DNA of 32,736 nt from Moraxella atlantae NBRC 14588 (GCF_001591265.1 NZ_BCUL01000016.1:1-32736); one strand, 5' to 3'; counted from the stretch's first letter, positions 1 through 8,824 are shown. The notes: generated by a model not told the origin, from the letters alone. Program-made: numbers and translations.

Positions 1-2
1 TT

Positions 3-125
3 ATTAAAAAGATAAAAGGTACAAATGTATTTACTAGACTTTCTACACCTAGTTTATTTGAATTAGTTAAACTCATAATTGCTACTCTAACTCAAAATCA
101 ACTGGATAATCAGGGTGTGGCTTAA
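3..125 (+). CDS. Possible 3' end of an unknown gene (partial)
   Basis: A plus-strand frame is open from the window edge to a TAA at 123-125 and would encode the last 40 residues of a protein, ending in ...LTQNQLDNQGVA. The other two plus frames are closed early. The stretch has a plausible amphipathic composition (FELVKLIIATL) but no recognisable domain. It would converge on the dioxygenase gene and overlap its 3' end by 44 bases, which is possible but uncommon. With so little sequence this could equally be a chance open frame. Confidence 0.25.
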   Translation: MKKIKGTNVFTRLSTPSLFELVKLIIATLTQNQLDNQGVA

Positions 126-981
126 TAGAATCGTAAGGAAAAGATATATGTTTCTCTAAGCAAGGTTTTCTTGTAAAAAAAATCAACATATCCCTCGTTG
201 CCCACTCTTTTAAATTCATTTGAAAAACAGGGCTTAAGCTATGCTTAAATTCGTTATCCTTTATTAAGAGACTATCTAAAAATTTTTTATGTTGTATTGA
301 GTTCACTAGATTTTCATTTTTTGCCTCTTCAAAACAAATACCACTTTTTTCAAGATTGGAATGTATATTTGTAATAGCACTATTTTCAGTCATGTTATGA
401 TGCCCTAATATGATAGTCATTGTGTGGTCAACACCATCAGAATGTACGCCTTCTAAAGCAGGTTCACCTAATAAATCCTCTTGTGTTATAGTTCCTAAAT
501 GAAACACCGTTGTAACCCAATTGACTGAACTATAATCAAGATTTTTACGAGGTAGTGTATAGATGTTAGAAATAATATGGTTTTTTACTTTAAGCATTCC
601 TTGAAAGGCTAAATTTCTTGTTAGTCGTTCTTCTAAACCAACAAAATATCTAATTTTACCTGAGTCATGCCTAATAAAGTCCTCATCTACTGAAAGCACA
701 AAAGGTTGAAATTCTGTTCTGTAGATTACTTTGCTTAAATTATTATGAAAAAATCTACCATTTCTGCTTTCTCTAAATTCTAGAGTTTCTCTAAATTCTA
801 GAGTTGGGTCTGAAGGCAGATTATCACTCATTTCCTTCAACTGATTGATTTCTTCAATACCAATTCCCATATCTTGTAGCAACTCAATCATCTGCTCACT
901 TGCAATAAATAGATAACCATCCTGCTGATATAGCTTTTTAAGATTACAAATACTTTTCAGAAATCGCTCATTGTTCTTCAT
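82..981 (-). CDS. 2OG-Fe(II) dioxygenase family protein (PF10014-like)
   Basis: Predicted cytoplasmic 2-oxoglutarate/Fe(II)-dependent oxygenase of 299 residues. The segment EGVHSDGVDHTM carries the HxD iron-binding pair (His180, Asp182). A distal KHISFP segment near residue 278 fits the third iron ligand and the usual HHVSPI motif. This family includes free amino-acid hydroxylases such as isoleucine 4-hydroxylase, but the substrate here cannot be read from sequence. The start at 981 is chosen because GAGGAG lies 7 bases upstream; a TTG five codons earlier is less likely because it overlaps that site. The gene is markedly more AT-rich than the core genes and sits alone before a long AT-rich spacer, which suggests acquisition by transfer. 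An in-frame 18-bp duplication repeats the residues TLEFRE around residue 60-70. Family assignment rests on motif recognition. Confidence 0.75.
   Translation of the reverse strand: MKNNERFLKSICNLKKLYQQDGYLFIASEQMIELLQDMGIGIEEINQLKEMSDNLPSDPTLEFRETLEFRESRNGRFFHNNLSKVIYRTEFQPFVLSVDEDFIRHDSGKIRYFVGLEERLTRNLAFQGMLKVKNHIISNIYTLPRKNLDYSSVNWVTTVFHLGTITQEDLLGEPALEGVHSDGVDHTMTIILGHHNMTENSAITNIHSNLEKSGICFEEAKNENLVNSIQHKKFLDSLLIKDNEFKHSLSPVFQMNLKEWATRDMLIFFTRKPCLEKHISFPYDSIKPHPDYPVDFELE
768..803. repeat. Exact 2 x 18-bp tandem duplication inside the dioxygenase gene
   Basis: Two perfect back-to-back copies of TTTCTCTAAATTCTAGAG (plus strand) occupy 768-785 and 786-803. In the minus-strand gene this doubles six residues (LEFRET/LEFRES) without breaking frame. 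It looks like a recent slippage duplication. Confidence 0.9.
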
Positions 982-1602
982 TTGATTACTCCTCAAAAAA
1001 TTAAAGAATAATCAATCAAACAAACGAACTGTAACTAGAAAATATTCAAAAATATGCTAAAAAGATTTTTTATGCTGAAAGGAAAAAACTGGCTATGGCT
1101 AAAAAACCATTGTTTTCGTAGGTGAGTTAAATTTAATTGATTTGATTTTAACTTTTTAAATATAACTTAAAGCCTATATGTTTAATTATTTCAAGCAGTA
1201 CCTCAAATGACCACTATTCTAGTTAATGACCAGTTTAAATCAAAATGGATTTTTCATATTGAAGAATACTTGAGTGTTCATGTTAATAGAGAATGACTGT
1301 TTATGTGATATGAGAATAAATGTTCAAGTTAAATAGAATATGCAATCAATCAACCAGTTAAAATGATCGAACAGCGATCGGTCGGGTTGGGTTGTCTTTT
1401 TTGGCGTTATTTGATGAACCGGTTGTCACTGGCTAAAATACCACCCTTTCAGCCCAATTCTTTGAAGATTTCTTTAAAAATTAAGCATATGACGCAAAAG
1501 TCATAAAAAAAACTAGACAAATAAAAAAATTTCTGTTTTTACTATTGAAACCCCAAAACATAACCACATATAACCACCAATTCACTTTCAAGGACAACAA
1601 CA
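982..1602. other. AT-rich intergenic spacer between dioxygenase gene and clpB
   Basis: About 620 bases with no convincing open frame. It is very AT-rich up to about 1370, then shifts to a more mixed composition. Since the two flanking genes point away from each other, it must hold both of their promoters. A sigma-70-like promoter for clpB is visible at 1411-1439. I did not find a convincing promoter for the dioxygenase, a tRNA, or a heat-shock sigma-32 site. Confidence 0.6.
1411..1439 (+). promoter_or_regulatory. Candidate sigma-70 promoter of clpB
   Basis: TTGATG at 1411-1416 and TAAAAT at 1434-1439 are separated by exactly 17 bases (4/6 and 5/6 matches to consensus). It would give a leader of roughly 155 bases before the clpB ATG. 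No sigma-32 type CTTGAA/CCCCAT pair with correct spacing was seen, although clpB is a heat-shock gene in relatives. Confidence 0.4.
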
Positions 1603-4197
1603 ATGCAATTTGAAAAATTTACCCAAAAACTGCAAGACACCATTCGCCAAGCGCAAAGTCTTGCCGTTGGGCGAGATAATACCGCCATCGAGCCGATTCA
1701 TTTGCTCAGCGTGCTGCTACAAGACCCTGCCCACCTAGCTATCTACACACAGGCAGGCGCGAATGCCGAGCGTTTGACCCAAGCGATTGAACAGGCACTT
1801 GACCAACAAGCCGTGCTGTCTAACCCAACGGGAGAGGCAAATTTAAGCTCAGGTAGCGTTAAGGTGCTTAACCTTGCCGATCGTCATGCCCAAAAAGCAG
1901 GCGATGACTTTATTGCCACCGAATGGGTACTGCTGGCATTGGCAGAAACCAGCGACAGCCAACAATTATTAGAAAAAGTCGGCGTGAATGCTGCCAACTT
2001 GCGCCAAGTGATTCAACAAATAAGAGGCAACCAAACTGTGAACAATCAAAACGCCGAAGACCAGCGCGACGCGCTCAATAAATACACCATTGATCTAACT
2101 GCGCGCGCCGAAAGCGGCAAGCTTGACCCCGTCATCGGGCGTGATGACGAAATCCGCCGTACCATCCAAGTGCTATCACGCCGCACCAAAAATAACCCCG
2201 TGCTGATTGGCGAGCCGGGGGTGGGTAAAACCGCCATTGTCGAAGGTTTGGCGCAAAAAATCATCAACCGTGAAGTTCCCGAAGGCTTGCGTAACAAACG
2301 CGTGTTGTCGTTGGATTTGGGTGCGTTGATTGCAGGCGCAAAATTCCGTGGTGAGTTTGAAGAACGCCTCAAAGCCGTGCTATCCGAGCTTGCCAAACAA
2401 GAAGGACAGGTAATTTTATTCATCGATGAGATTCATACCATGGTTGGCGCGGGCAAAGCCGATGGCGCGATGGACGCAGGCAATATGCTCAAACCTGCCC
2501 TAGCGCGCGGTGAGCTGCACTGTGTAGGCGCGACCACGTTGGATGAATACCGCCAATACATCGAAAAAGATGCCGCGCTTGAGCGTCGTTTTCAAAAAGT
2601 CTTGGTTGATGAGCCCAGCGTCGAGGACACCATCGCCATTTTGCGCGGACTCAAAGAACGCTATGAGCTGCACCACGGGGTGGATATTCAAGATAGCGCG
2701 ATTATCGCTGCGGCGCGCATGAGCCACCGTTACATCACCGATCGCAAACTGCCCGACAAAGCGATTGATTTGATTGACGAAGCCGCCAGCCGCTTGCGTA
2801 TGGAGATGGACAGCAAGCCTGAAGCTTTGGGCAAACTTGAAAGCCGTATCATGCAGCTTAAAATGCAGCGCGAAACTTTGAAAAACGAAGATGACGAAGG
2901 CGCAAAATCACAGTTTAAACTGCTAGAAAGCCAAATCGCTGAACTTGACAAAGAATACGCCGATTTAAATGAAGTTTGGCAAGCTGAAAAAGCCTTAGAC
3001 AAAGGCAGCCAACAGCTTAAAGAGGAATTAGACAAAGCCCGTATTGCGTTAGAAAAAGCTAGCCGCGACAGCGACTATGAGCGCATGGCAAAATTGCAAT
3101 ACGAAACCATTCCGCAGCTAGAACGCCAAATTCGCGAAACCAACTTGGCAGAAACCAAAGCGCAAAGCGAGGACGGTGGTACAAAACTCTTGCGCAACAA
3201 AGTTACTGACAATGAAATTGCCGAAGTCGTCAGCGCAGCCACAGGCATTCCTGTCAATAAAATGCTGCAAGGTGAGCGCGAAAAAATGCTGCACATGGAA
3301 GACAAACTCCATGAGCGCGTGGTGGGTCAAGACGAGGCTGTGCAAGCCGTCGCCAACGCTGTGCGCCGTAGCCGTGCAGGGTTGTCTGATCCCAATCGCC
3401 CAAGTGGTTCGTTCTTGTTCTTAGGGCCAACGGGCGTGGGTAAAACTGAGCTGACCAAATCTTTGGCAAACTTCTTGTTTGATGATGAAAACGCCATGAT
3501 TCGTATCGATATGTCAGAATTCATGGAAAAACACAGCGTGAGCCGCTTGGTGGGTGCACCTCCAGGATATGTTGGCTACGAAGAAGGCGGCGTTTTGACC
3601 GAAGCGGTACGCCGTAAGCCGTACAGCGTGGTGCTATTTGATGAGGTCGAAAAAGCCCATCCTGATGTGTTTAATATCTTGCTACAGGTGCTAGACGATG
3701 GACGCTTGACCGACTCACAAGGTCGCGTGGTGGACTTTAAAAACACCGTAATCATCATGACCAGTAACTTAGGTAGCCACAAAATTCAAGAGATGGCAGG
3801 CGACAGCTACGATGACATCAAGGCTGCGGTAATGAACTCGGTCAATCAGCACTTCCGCCCCGAATTCATCAACCGTATTGATGAAATCGTTGTGTTCCAT
3901 CCGTTGGGGCAAGCGCAAATGGCAGGTATTGCTGACATTCAATTGGCACGTCTGCGCTTACGCCTTGCTGAGCGCGAGATCAGCATCGTATTTTCAGATG
4001 ACGCGATGAACCAACTGGTAGCGGTGGGTTATGACCCCGTGTATGGCGCGCGTCCGCTAAAACGTGCGATTCAGCAGGAAATCGAAAATCCGCTGTCAAT
4101 GCGCTTGTTGTCGGGTGATTTTGTCGCAGGTGATACCATCAAGGTCGATATTGGCGCGGACAACCGCTTGACATTTGATAAATTGCGCGTCAGCTAA
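1603..4197 (+). CDS. clpB: ATP-dependent chaperone/disaggregase ClpB
   Basis: Hexameric AAA+ disaggregase that, in known systems, works with DnaK/DnaJ/GrpE in the cytoplasm to dissolve heat-damaged protein aggregates. The 864 residues match the usual ClpB length. They show the N-terminal Clp-repeat domain (about 1-150), NBD1 with Walker A GEPGVGKT at 203-210 and Walker [10 protein letters not shown], a long charged middle coiled-coil domain (about 400-530), then NBD2 with Walker A GPTGVGKT at 608-615, and the C-terminal small domain with the [10 protein letters not shown] segment. The middle domain and the absence of an IGF/L ClpP-binding loop distinguish it from ClpA. The ATG at 1603 has AAGGA 8 bases upstream. 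It is monocistronic, with a terminator directly after it. Confidence 0.98.
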   Translation: MQFEKFTQKLQDTIRQAQSLAVGRDNTAIEPIHLLSVLLQDPAHLAIYTQAGANAERLTQAIEQALDQQAVLSNPTGEANLSSGSVKVLNLADRHAQKAGDDFIATEWVLLALAETSDSQQLLEKVGVNAANLRQVIQQIRGNQTVNNQNAEDQRDALNKYTIDLTARAESGKLDPVIGRDDEIRRTIQVLSRRTKNNPVLIGEPGVGKTAIVEGLAQKIINREVPEGLRNKRVLSLDLGALIAGAKFRGEFEERLKAVLSELAKQEGQVILFIDEIHTMVGAGKADGAMDAGNMLKPALARGELHCVGATTLDEYRQYIEKDAALERRFQKVLVDEPSVEDTIAILRGLKERYELHHGVDIQDSAIIAAARMSHRYITDRKLPDKAIDLIDEAASRLRMEMDSKPEALGKLESRIMQLKMQRETLKNEDDEGAKSQFKLLESQIAELDKEYADLNEVWQAEKALDKGSQQLKEELDKARIALEKASRDSDYERMAKLQYETIPQLERQIRETNLAETKAQSEDGGTKLLRNKVTDNEIAEVVSAATGIPVNKMLQGEREKMLHMEDKLHERVVGQDEAVQAVANAVRRSRAGLSDPNRPSGSFLFLGPTGVGKTELTKSLANFLFDDENAMIRIDMSEFMEKHSVSRLVGAPPGYVGYEEGGVLTEAVRRKPYSVVLFDEVEKAHPDVFNILLQVLDDGRLTDSQGRVVDFKNTVIIMTSNLGSHKIQEMAGDSYDDIKAAVMNSVNQHFRPEFINRIDEIVVFHPLGQAQMAGIADIQLARLRLRLAEREISIVFSDDAMNQLVAVGYDPVYGARPLKRAIQQEIENPLSMRLLSGDFVAGDTIKVDIGADNRLTFDKLRVS

Positions 4198-4215
4198 TTG
4201 ATTGGTTTGAACAAA

Positions 4216-4246
4216 AATAAGTCACCTTGTGTGGCTTATTTTTTTT
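4216..4246 (+). terminator. Rho-independent terminator after clpB
   Basis: Stem AATAAGTCAC (4216-4225) pairs with GTGGCTTATT (4231-4240) with one G-T pair and a 5-base loop, and runs into a T tract to 4246. It lies 18 bases after the clpB stop. Confidence 0.85.
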
Positions 4247-4327
4247 GCCTATTTAAACGTCTAATGCATACAATTTTACCGCCAGTTATCGTAAGTGTGG
4301 CAAAATCGTTGGGATAAATTGCGCGCT

Positions 4328-4356
4328 TTGCATGTGGCACATTTTAGGCGTATGAT
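4328..4356 (+). promoter_or_regulatory. Candidate sigma-70 promoter of the Acp-like gene
   Basis: TTGCAT (4328-4333), a 17-base spacer, then TATGAT (4351-4356); 4/6 and 5/6 matches. It lies about 100 bases before the start codon and after the clpB terminator, so the gene has its own transcription unit. Confidence 0.5.
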
Positions 4357-4459
4357 GGCTATACCGTCAAAGCTTGTCCAGCTGGTGCAGGTTTTGGTGT
4401 TAGATGAAACAACGCTGTTTCAGATTTAAAAATTTAGATGTAAAAAACTTGGGGGAACC

Positions 4460-4948
4460 ATGAAGACTAAACACATGCATTTGGGTCACGCATTACTGGG
4501 CGTGGCATTGGCAGCAGGGCTTGCCAGTGGCGTGGCACAAGCAGCCACCCAGCACACACCCTACCATGACCACCAATACGAGTACGACAACCGCCCACTT
4601 GAGCACCGTTTTGAGGGTGAAACCAACCCACCGCACCAAGTGATCAGCAACCCAACCGAATACACGCGCACCGTCAATTACCGTTGCCAAAGTGGTAAAT
4701 CATTAAAAGTCACTTATGGCTTTAATCACCAAGGCTTGCCAACGTATGCCGCGTTCCGCGACGGCGGACGCATACAGTCACTACCAATTGATCTCAATCG
4801 CTCAGATAACGTCGATAGCGAATTTAACAGCGTACGCGGTTATCGTTTGGTGACAGATAGCCTCAACAGCAAAAATTATCGTAAAAAACCGATTATGGTC
4901 ACCGCACCCAATCAACAGATCATTTACAAAGGCTGTAATCCACGTTAA
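4460..4948 (+). CDS. Secreted Acp-like protein, probable lysozyme inhibitor (MliC fold)
   Basis: Small exported protein of 162 residues. It has a clear signal peptide with a cleavage site after AQA (residue 28), a His/Tyr/Glu-rich linker (about 30-65), and a C-terminal domain from about residue 70. From memory, that domain matches the Neisseria adhesin complex protein (Acp) closely: VNYRCQSGK, KVTYGFNHQGLPTYA, the DLNRSDN segment, and SKNYRKKPIMVTAPNQQI ending in CNPR. Cys76 and Cys159 are placed to form the conserved disulfide. Neisserial Acp is a surface adhesin that adopts the MliC fold and inhibits C-type lysozyme. A similar role here, protecting peptidoglycan from host lysozyme, is inferred. 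The ATG at 4460 follows GGGGGA with tight 3-base spacing; ATG 4475 is an alternative. The gene is flanked by its own promoter and terminator. Confidence 0.85.
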   Translation: MKTKHMHLGHALLGVALAAGLASGVAQAATQHTPYHDHQYEYDNRPLEHRFEGETNPPHQVISNPTEYTRTVNYRCQSGKSLKVTYGFNHQGLPTYAAFRDGGRIQSLPIDLNRSDNVDSEFNSVRGYRLVTDSLNSKNYRKKPIMVTAPNQQIIYKGCNPR

Positions 4949-4971
4949 TTGAGTAAATTTTCGATAGAACG

Positions 4972-5003
4972 ACGGCAAATCATCATGGTTTGCCGTTTTT
5001 TTT
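4972..5003 (+). terminator. Rho-independent terminator after the Acp-like gene
   Basis: Perfect 8-bp stem ACGGCAAA (4972-4979) / TTTGCCGT (4989-4996) with a 9-base loop and eight T residues to 5003. Confidence 0.9.
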
Positions 5004-5162
5004 ACTTTAAAATAGCCGCAAACTTTGAAATATTTTGTAACATACGTCGCCAAGGTGATCATTTACAGGCATAATACAGGCATTTGTGCAGATTTGTATT
5101 GCTACATTTACCCATAAGAATTTGGCAAGCAAAAATCTTGAACTGTTAGCTATAAGGAACTC

Positions 5163-6314
5163 ATGATGGCGATTTGCATCACCGCAACAGGGCTATACAC
5201 GCCGCCGCACCGTATCAGCAATGAAGAGTTGGTCGCGGTATTCAACCAATACGTTGATCGCTACAACGCCGAGCACGCCGATGCGATTGCCGCAGGTGAA
5301 GTGGAGGCACTGCAACATTCATCGGCAGAATTTATCGAAAAAGTATCGGGAATAAAATCGCGCTATGTGGTTGATAAATCAGGTATTTTAGACCCTGAGG
5401 TCATGGCACCTAAAATCCCTGCGCGCAAACTGGGTGAAGAGCTGTCAGTGATGGCAGAAATGGGCGTTGCTGCGCTACAACAAGCCTTACAAGCGGCAGG
5501 CTTGACGGGGCAGGATTTGGATGTGGTGATTGTTGCGTCATCGAATTTTCAACGCGCGTACCCTGCAATTGCTATCGAGATTCAGCAAGCCATCGGCATG
5601 ACGGGTGGGTTTGGTTTTGATATGAACGTGGCGTGTAGTGCGGCGACGTTTGGCATCGCGCAGGCAGTGGGGCTGATTGAAACAGGACTTGCTAAGCGCG
5701 TGGCGGTACTTAATATTGAAATTACCTCAGCGCACCTCAATTGGCGCAACCGCGATAGCCATTTTATTTTTGGTGATGTTGCCATGGCGACTTTGATTGA
5801 GCAAACAGTAACACCACACGGTTATGAGGTTTTGGGCAGTAAGCTATTCACCGAATTTTCAACCAACGTTAAAAACGAGTTTGGCTTTTTAGACCGCAGC
5901 GAAAACTTAGCGGCAGGCAGAGCGGCGGATGATTACAACGCGCCTGTGCATGATAAGCTATTTTTGCAAGAGGGGCGCAAGGTGTTTCGTGAAGTGTGCC
6001 CTGCTGTGTCAAGTTTGATTTTGTCGCAATTAACCGAGCACCACATTGACAAAACCCGTGTCAAAAAACTGTGGCTGCACCAAGCCAACGCCAATATGGT
6101 GGATTTGATTTTGCGCACAGTATTGGGCAAGGACGCGGACAAATCTATCGCGCCATTGGTGATTGATGAGTTTGCCAATACCAGCTCGGCAAGCCCGATG
6201 ATTGTGTTTCACCGTCACCAAGAGGGCATGACGGCAGGCGATATTGGTGTGATTTGCTCGTTTGGTGCAGGTTATTCGATCGGCTCAATTTTGGTACAAA
6301 AATGCGCCCAATAG
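5163..6314 (+). CDS. FabH-like beta-ketoacyl-ACP synthase III
   Basis: Thiolase-fold condensing enzyme of 383 residues. The FabH-type triad is intact: Cys158 in NVACSAATFG, His306 in WLHQANANM and Asn339 in EFANTSSASP. FabH-type enzymes condense an acyl-CoA (acetyl-CoA in classic FabH) with malonyl-ACP to start fatty acid synthesis. This protein is longer than classic FabH (about 320) because of an insert around residues 25-90. It therefore resembles the Pseudomonas PA3286-type synthase, which takes medium-chain acyl-CoA, more than housekeeping FabH. Substrate choice is inference. There are two adjacent ATGs, at 5163 and 5166; AAGGAA ends at 5159, so the second has better spacing. The gene is followed by an independently promoted TetR gene and is not beside other fab genes. 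Confidence 0.85.
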   Translation: MMAICITATGLYTPPHRISNEELVAVFNQYVDRYNAEHADAIAAGEVEALQHSSAEFIEKVSGIKSRYVVDKSGILDPEVMAPKIPARKLGEELSVMAEMGVAALQQALQAAGLTGQDLDVVIVASSNFQRAYPAIAIEIQQAIGMTGGFGFDMNVACSAATFGIAQAVGLIETGLAKRVAVLNIEITSAHLNWRNRDSHFIFGDVAMATLIEQTVTPHGYEVLGSKLFTEFSTNVKNEFGFLDRSENLAAGRAADDYNAPVHDKLFLQEGRKVFREVCPAVSSLILSQLTEHHIDKTRVKKLWLHQANANMVDLILRTVLGKDADKSIAPLVIDEFANTSSASPMIVFHRHQEGMTAGDIGVICSFGAGYSIGSILVQKCAQ

Positions 6315-6344
6315 CCAACGTTTGTCAATTTGCATGAAAATGAT

Positions 6345-6373
6345 TTGGCAATGACTTGTCAGTTAGGTATGAT
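6345..6373 (+). promoter_or_regulatory. Promoter of tetR-gspHIJK with operator-like palindrome
   Basis: TTGGCA (6345-6350), a 17-base spacer and TATGAT (6368-6373) form a near-consensus promoter. The spacer contains TGACTTGTCA (6352-6361), an inverted repeat of TGAC/GTCA. A repressor bound there would block the promoter, so it is a plausible autoregulatory site for the TetR protein just downstream. The regulatory role is inferred. Confidence 0.55.
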
Positions 6374-6409
6374 AGCAGCCAATTAAATTTTAATAAAAAA
6401 GGATCATGA

Positions 6410-7018
6410 ATGAATCGCCAACAACAGTTTGAACAGCGTGAAGAAAGTATCTTAGCGACCGCCGAACAATTGTTGTTAGAATCAGGTGAAGGTGACATCA
6501 CGCTTGACAGCCTTGCTCAGCAGCTTGACCTTGCCAAAGGTACGCTGTATAAGCATTTTACCAGCAAGGATGAGCTGTTTTTACGCATTATCATCCGCCA
6601 AGAGCTGCAATTGCTGGCGCTTAGCAGCATTGATGACAGCGCGGCAGCAGGGGTGGCACGGGTGATTATGTATCAGTTGTTGTATCCGCAAAAAACCATG
6701 TTGCTCAATCAAATTGAGGAGCGTTTGGCAAGCTCGGCGACGGGGCTGAACAAGCTATTTGCCCGCCTTTATGATGTGCGCCGTCAGCGTATGCGGATTT
6801 TGATTATCACCACCACCAATTACTTGCAAGAACAAAATAGCTGTCTGACGACGCGCGATTATTTAGCAACGATTTGGGCGTTGGGGCAGGGGGGTGCAGG
6901 CTTGCTCAATTCGAGTTTTTATCAGCGGTATTTGGGGCGGCGTGATACTTTGCGTTGGGCGTTGGTGCAGCAGGTGCTTGATTTACCCAAGCATTATAGC
7001 AACCCATCGGCTGATTAA
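6410..7018 (+). CDS. TetR/AcrR-family transcriptional regulator
   Basis: DNA-binding regulator of 202 residues. The N-terminal TetR helix-turn-helix is clear: residues 10-60 read ILATAEQLLLESG, then TLDSLAQQLDLAKGTLYKHF and SKDELFLRI, the family signature. The remaining helical ligand-binding domain is unrecognisable, so the inducer is unknown. The ATG at 6410 has AAGG about 8 bases upstream. Only 23 bases separate it from gspH on the same strand with no terminator, so it probably heads the pseudopilin operon. A promoter with an operator-like palindrome lies just upstream, which is consistent with autoregulation. Targets other than its own operon, for example the ketoacyl synthase upstream, cannot be excluded. 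Confidence 0.92.
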   Translation: MNRQQQFEQREESILATAEQLLLESGEGDITLDSLAQQLDLAKGTLYKHFTSKDELFLRIIIRQELQLLALSSIDDSAAAGVARVIMYQLLYPQKTMLLNQIEERLASSATGLNKLFARLYDVRRQRMRILIITTTNYLQEQNSCLTTRDYLATIWALGQGGAGLLNSSFYQRYLGRRDTLRWALVQQVLDLPKHYSNPSAD

Positions 7019-7041
7019 ATCGTTCTGATATCGCGGCAGCT

Positions 7042-7659
7042 ATGCGCGTTTATTCCTCCTACCAGCTAACTGGTTTGTCTCATCAGCATGCACGTGGCTT
7101 TACACTGGTTGAGTTGTTGGTGGTGTTGGTGATTTTGGCGTTGTTTGCAGGCATGATGACGCTATCGGTGTCAGGTAGTGACAACCGCAAAAATTTGGCG
7201 TTTTATGAGCATTTGCAAAGTAATTTGCGTTATGTGCGTTTGCTCAGCAGTGAGCGTATGCAACCGTACGGTGTGGCGATCAAACTGGCGGATCATCAAG
7301 GCGTGATAGGTTCAGCCACCAATCAGCTGATGGTGGTTAAATTGCCACCTATCGCGCCGTCTGGTGTGGGTCAGCCCAGCCCAACGCCACGTTGGCAGCT
7401 TGAAGACAGCATGGCGCCGCTAGATATCCCCAATGGTGTGGATGTCACCATTCAACCGCTTGATGCGGCTAATATTGCCAGCCAACAAACGCCTGCTTGG
7501 TTGGTCGGTAACCAAGCACCGCCTGTGGTGTGGTTTGGTACAGGTGAGGCGACCCCTGTGCAAATCATTGTCACCAAAAAAAATGCCGATGACCAACGCT
7601 ACCCTGTGGGCGCGCCGTTGATCGTCAATGCGGCAGGTGCGGTTGAGGTGGCGCAATGA
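7042..7659 (+). CDS. gspH: Type II secretion system minor pseudopilin GspH
   Basis: Inner-membrane minor pseudopilin of 205 residues for the type II secretion system. It shows a prepilin peptidase site RG/FTLVELL (cleavage after Gly19, Glu at +5), followed by a hydrophobic helix to about residue 45 and a periplasmic domain. The GspH/FimT assignment rests on the first position in an H-I-J-K gene order and on the long leader-plus-helix architecture. Minor pseudopilins H, I, J and K form the tip complex that starts pseudopilus assembly. The start lacks a strong ribosome-binding site. Its stop overlaps the gspI start by 4 bases (ATGA), which indicates coupled translation. Confidence 0.85.
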   Translation: MRVYSSYQLTGLSHQHARGFTLVELLVVLVILALFAGMMTLSVSGSDNRKNLAFYEHLQSNLRYVRLLSSERMQPYGVAIKLADHQGVIGSATNQLMVVKLPPIAPSGVGQPSPTPRWQLEDSMAPLDIPNGVDVTIQPLDAANIASQQTPAWLVGNQAPPVVWFGTGEATPVQIIVTKKNADDQRYPVGAPLIVNAAGAVEVAQ

Positions 7660-8060
7660 AGGCGCAACGGACACGACAGGCACGGCAAGCTACCCATCAG
7701 CAAGGCTTTACCTTGCTTGAGGTCATGGTCGCATTGGCGATTTTGGCGATGGTTGCGGTGGCAGCCAGTCAAGCTAGCCGCAGCTATTTGCAATCAGTTG
7801 CTAATCTTAAGACGCGCACGTTGGCGCAGTTTGTTGCTAACAATGCCTTGACGGATTTACGCACCCAACAGACATGGTTGAACGCGCCAACCAGCAGCCA
7901 AATTGATGAACAAGGGCGACATTGGCAAGTTACCGTCACGCCCATACCGATGGGCGACACGTTGGAGCGTGTGCAAATTGCTGTTGCGCCACTGGATGAT
8001 GGCAGTAGCACGCCGCGCAGTGTGGTGACGTTAGAGGCGATGTTGGTGCGGATGCAATAG
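7656..8060 (+). CDS. gspI: Type II secretion system minor pseudopilin GspI
   Basis: Minor pseudopilin of 134 residues, a typical GspI length. Prepilin leader with cleavage expected after Gly17 in QQG/FTLLEVMVALAILAM, the Glu at +5 being present, then the hydrophobic helix. FTLLEVMVALAI is characteristic of GspI. In the tip complex GspI binds GspJ and GspK. It overlaps gspH by 4 bases and is followed by gspJ after 8 bases, so the cluster reads as one operon. Confidence 0.9.
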   Translation: MKAQRTRQARQATHQQGFTLLEVMVALAILAMVAVAASQASRSYLQSVANLKTRTLAQFVANNALTDLRTQQTWLNAPTSSQIDEQGRHWQVTVTPIPMGDTLERVQIAVAPLDDGSSTPRSVVTLEAMLVRMQ

Positions 8061-8068
8061 GGCGGCGT

Positions 8069-8824
8069 ATGTTACAATCACCCCGCGCACGCGGATTTAC
8101 TTTAATTGAACTGCTGGTTGCGATTGCGATTTTTGCTGCGTTGGCATTGGCAGGTTGGCAGGTGATGGACAATTTGAGCAAAGCCCGTGACCGCGCCAAG
8201 CTGCAAGCTGACCGCTTATCAGATTTGCAATATGCCTATGGACAGCTGGCGCAGGATTTTAGCCAAGCAGTCGGGGCGGTATATGTGCCGCCTAGTGCTG
8301 ATACCAACAGCAATAGCCCAACCGCTAGCGCACCTGCTGCCACACAAATTGATATCAGCCAAATCGTCCCAAGTTTTGTGCTAGCCAATAACCAAGTTGA
8401 AATGGTGCGCAATATGCCGCCCGACCCACGCTTTGCCAACACGCCATCCTTGGCGCGTATTGGTTATGCGCTAGAAAATGACACCTTAGTGCGTACACGC
8501 CGCTACGGGCTTGCCAACGCAGATGCCAATACTGACCAAGCCAGTCGCAGCACGCTACTGCACGATGTCAAAGATATGGCATGGGCGGTGTTCACACCTG
8601 ATAAAACCAACAGCTATCCGACTACCACGGCTGCTGATGGCAGCAACCCCAATGACCCGATTGCACCCTTGCGCACCTTGCCCAAGGCGGTGGAAATCAG
8701 TTTTACTTATGCCGATGAGCCAATCACGTGGCGGTTTGCTTTGCCCAATGCCGCGCCTGTTGTGGTCAATGCTTTAGCCTCATCAAACAGCCCAGCATCC
8801 GCACCGACAGGGGCAAATCCATGA
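8069..8824 (+). CDS. gspJ: Type II secretion system minor pseudopilin GspJ
   Basis: Minor pseudopilin of 251 residues. It has a very short leader (MLQSPRARG/F, cleavage after Gly9) and FTLIELLVAIAIFAALALAGW, typical of GspJ, with Glu at +5. The periplasmic domain includes a Ser/Ala/Asn/Pro-rich stretch near residues 70-90, probably a loop, and ends with a Pro/Ser/Ala-rich tail. The last four bases (8821-8824) overlap the gspK start. Confidence 0.9.
   Translation: MLQSPRARGFTLIELLVAIAIFAALALAGWQVMDNLSKARDRAKLQADRLSDLQYAYGQLAQDFSQAVGAVYVPPSADTNSNSPTASAPAATQIDISQIVPSFVLANNQVEMVRNMPPDPRFANTPSLARIGYALENDTLVRTRRYGLANADANTDQASRSTLLHDVKDMAWAVFTPDKTNSYPTTTAADGSNPNDPIAPLRTLPKAVEISFTYADEPITWRFALPNAAPVVVNALASSNSPASAPTGANP

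Noticed and set aside
1548-1560. TTGAAACCCC run before clpB as a sigma-32 heat-shock promoter
   Set aside because: The -35-like and -10-like parts are fused with no spacer, so it cannot be a normal sigma-32 promoter.
2046-2423. 125-residue open frame antisense to clpB
   Set aside because: Shadow of the conserved NBD1 coding region; no independent gene signals.
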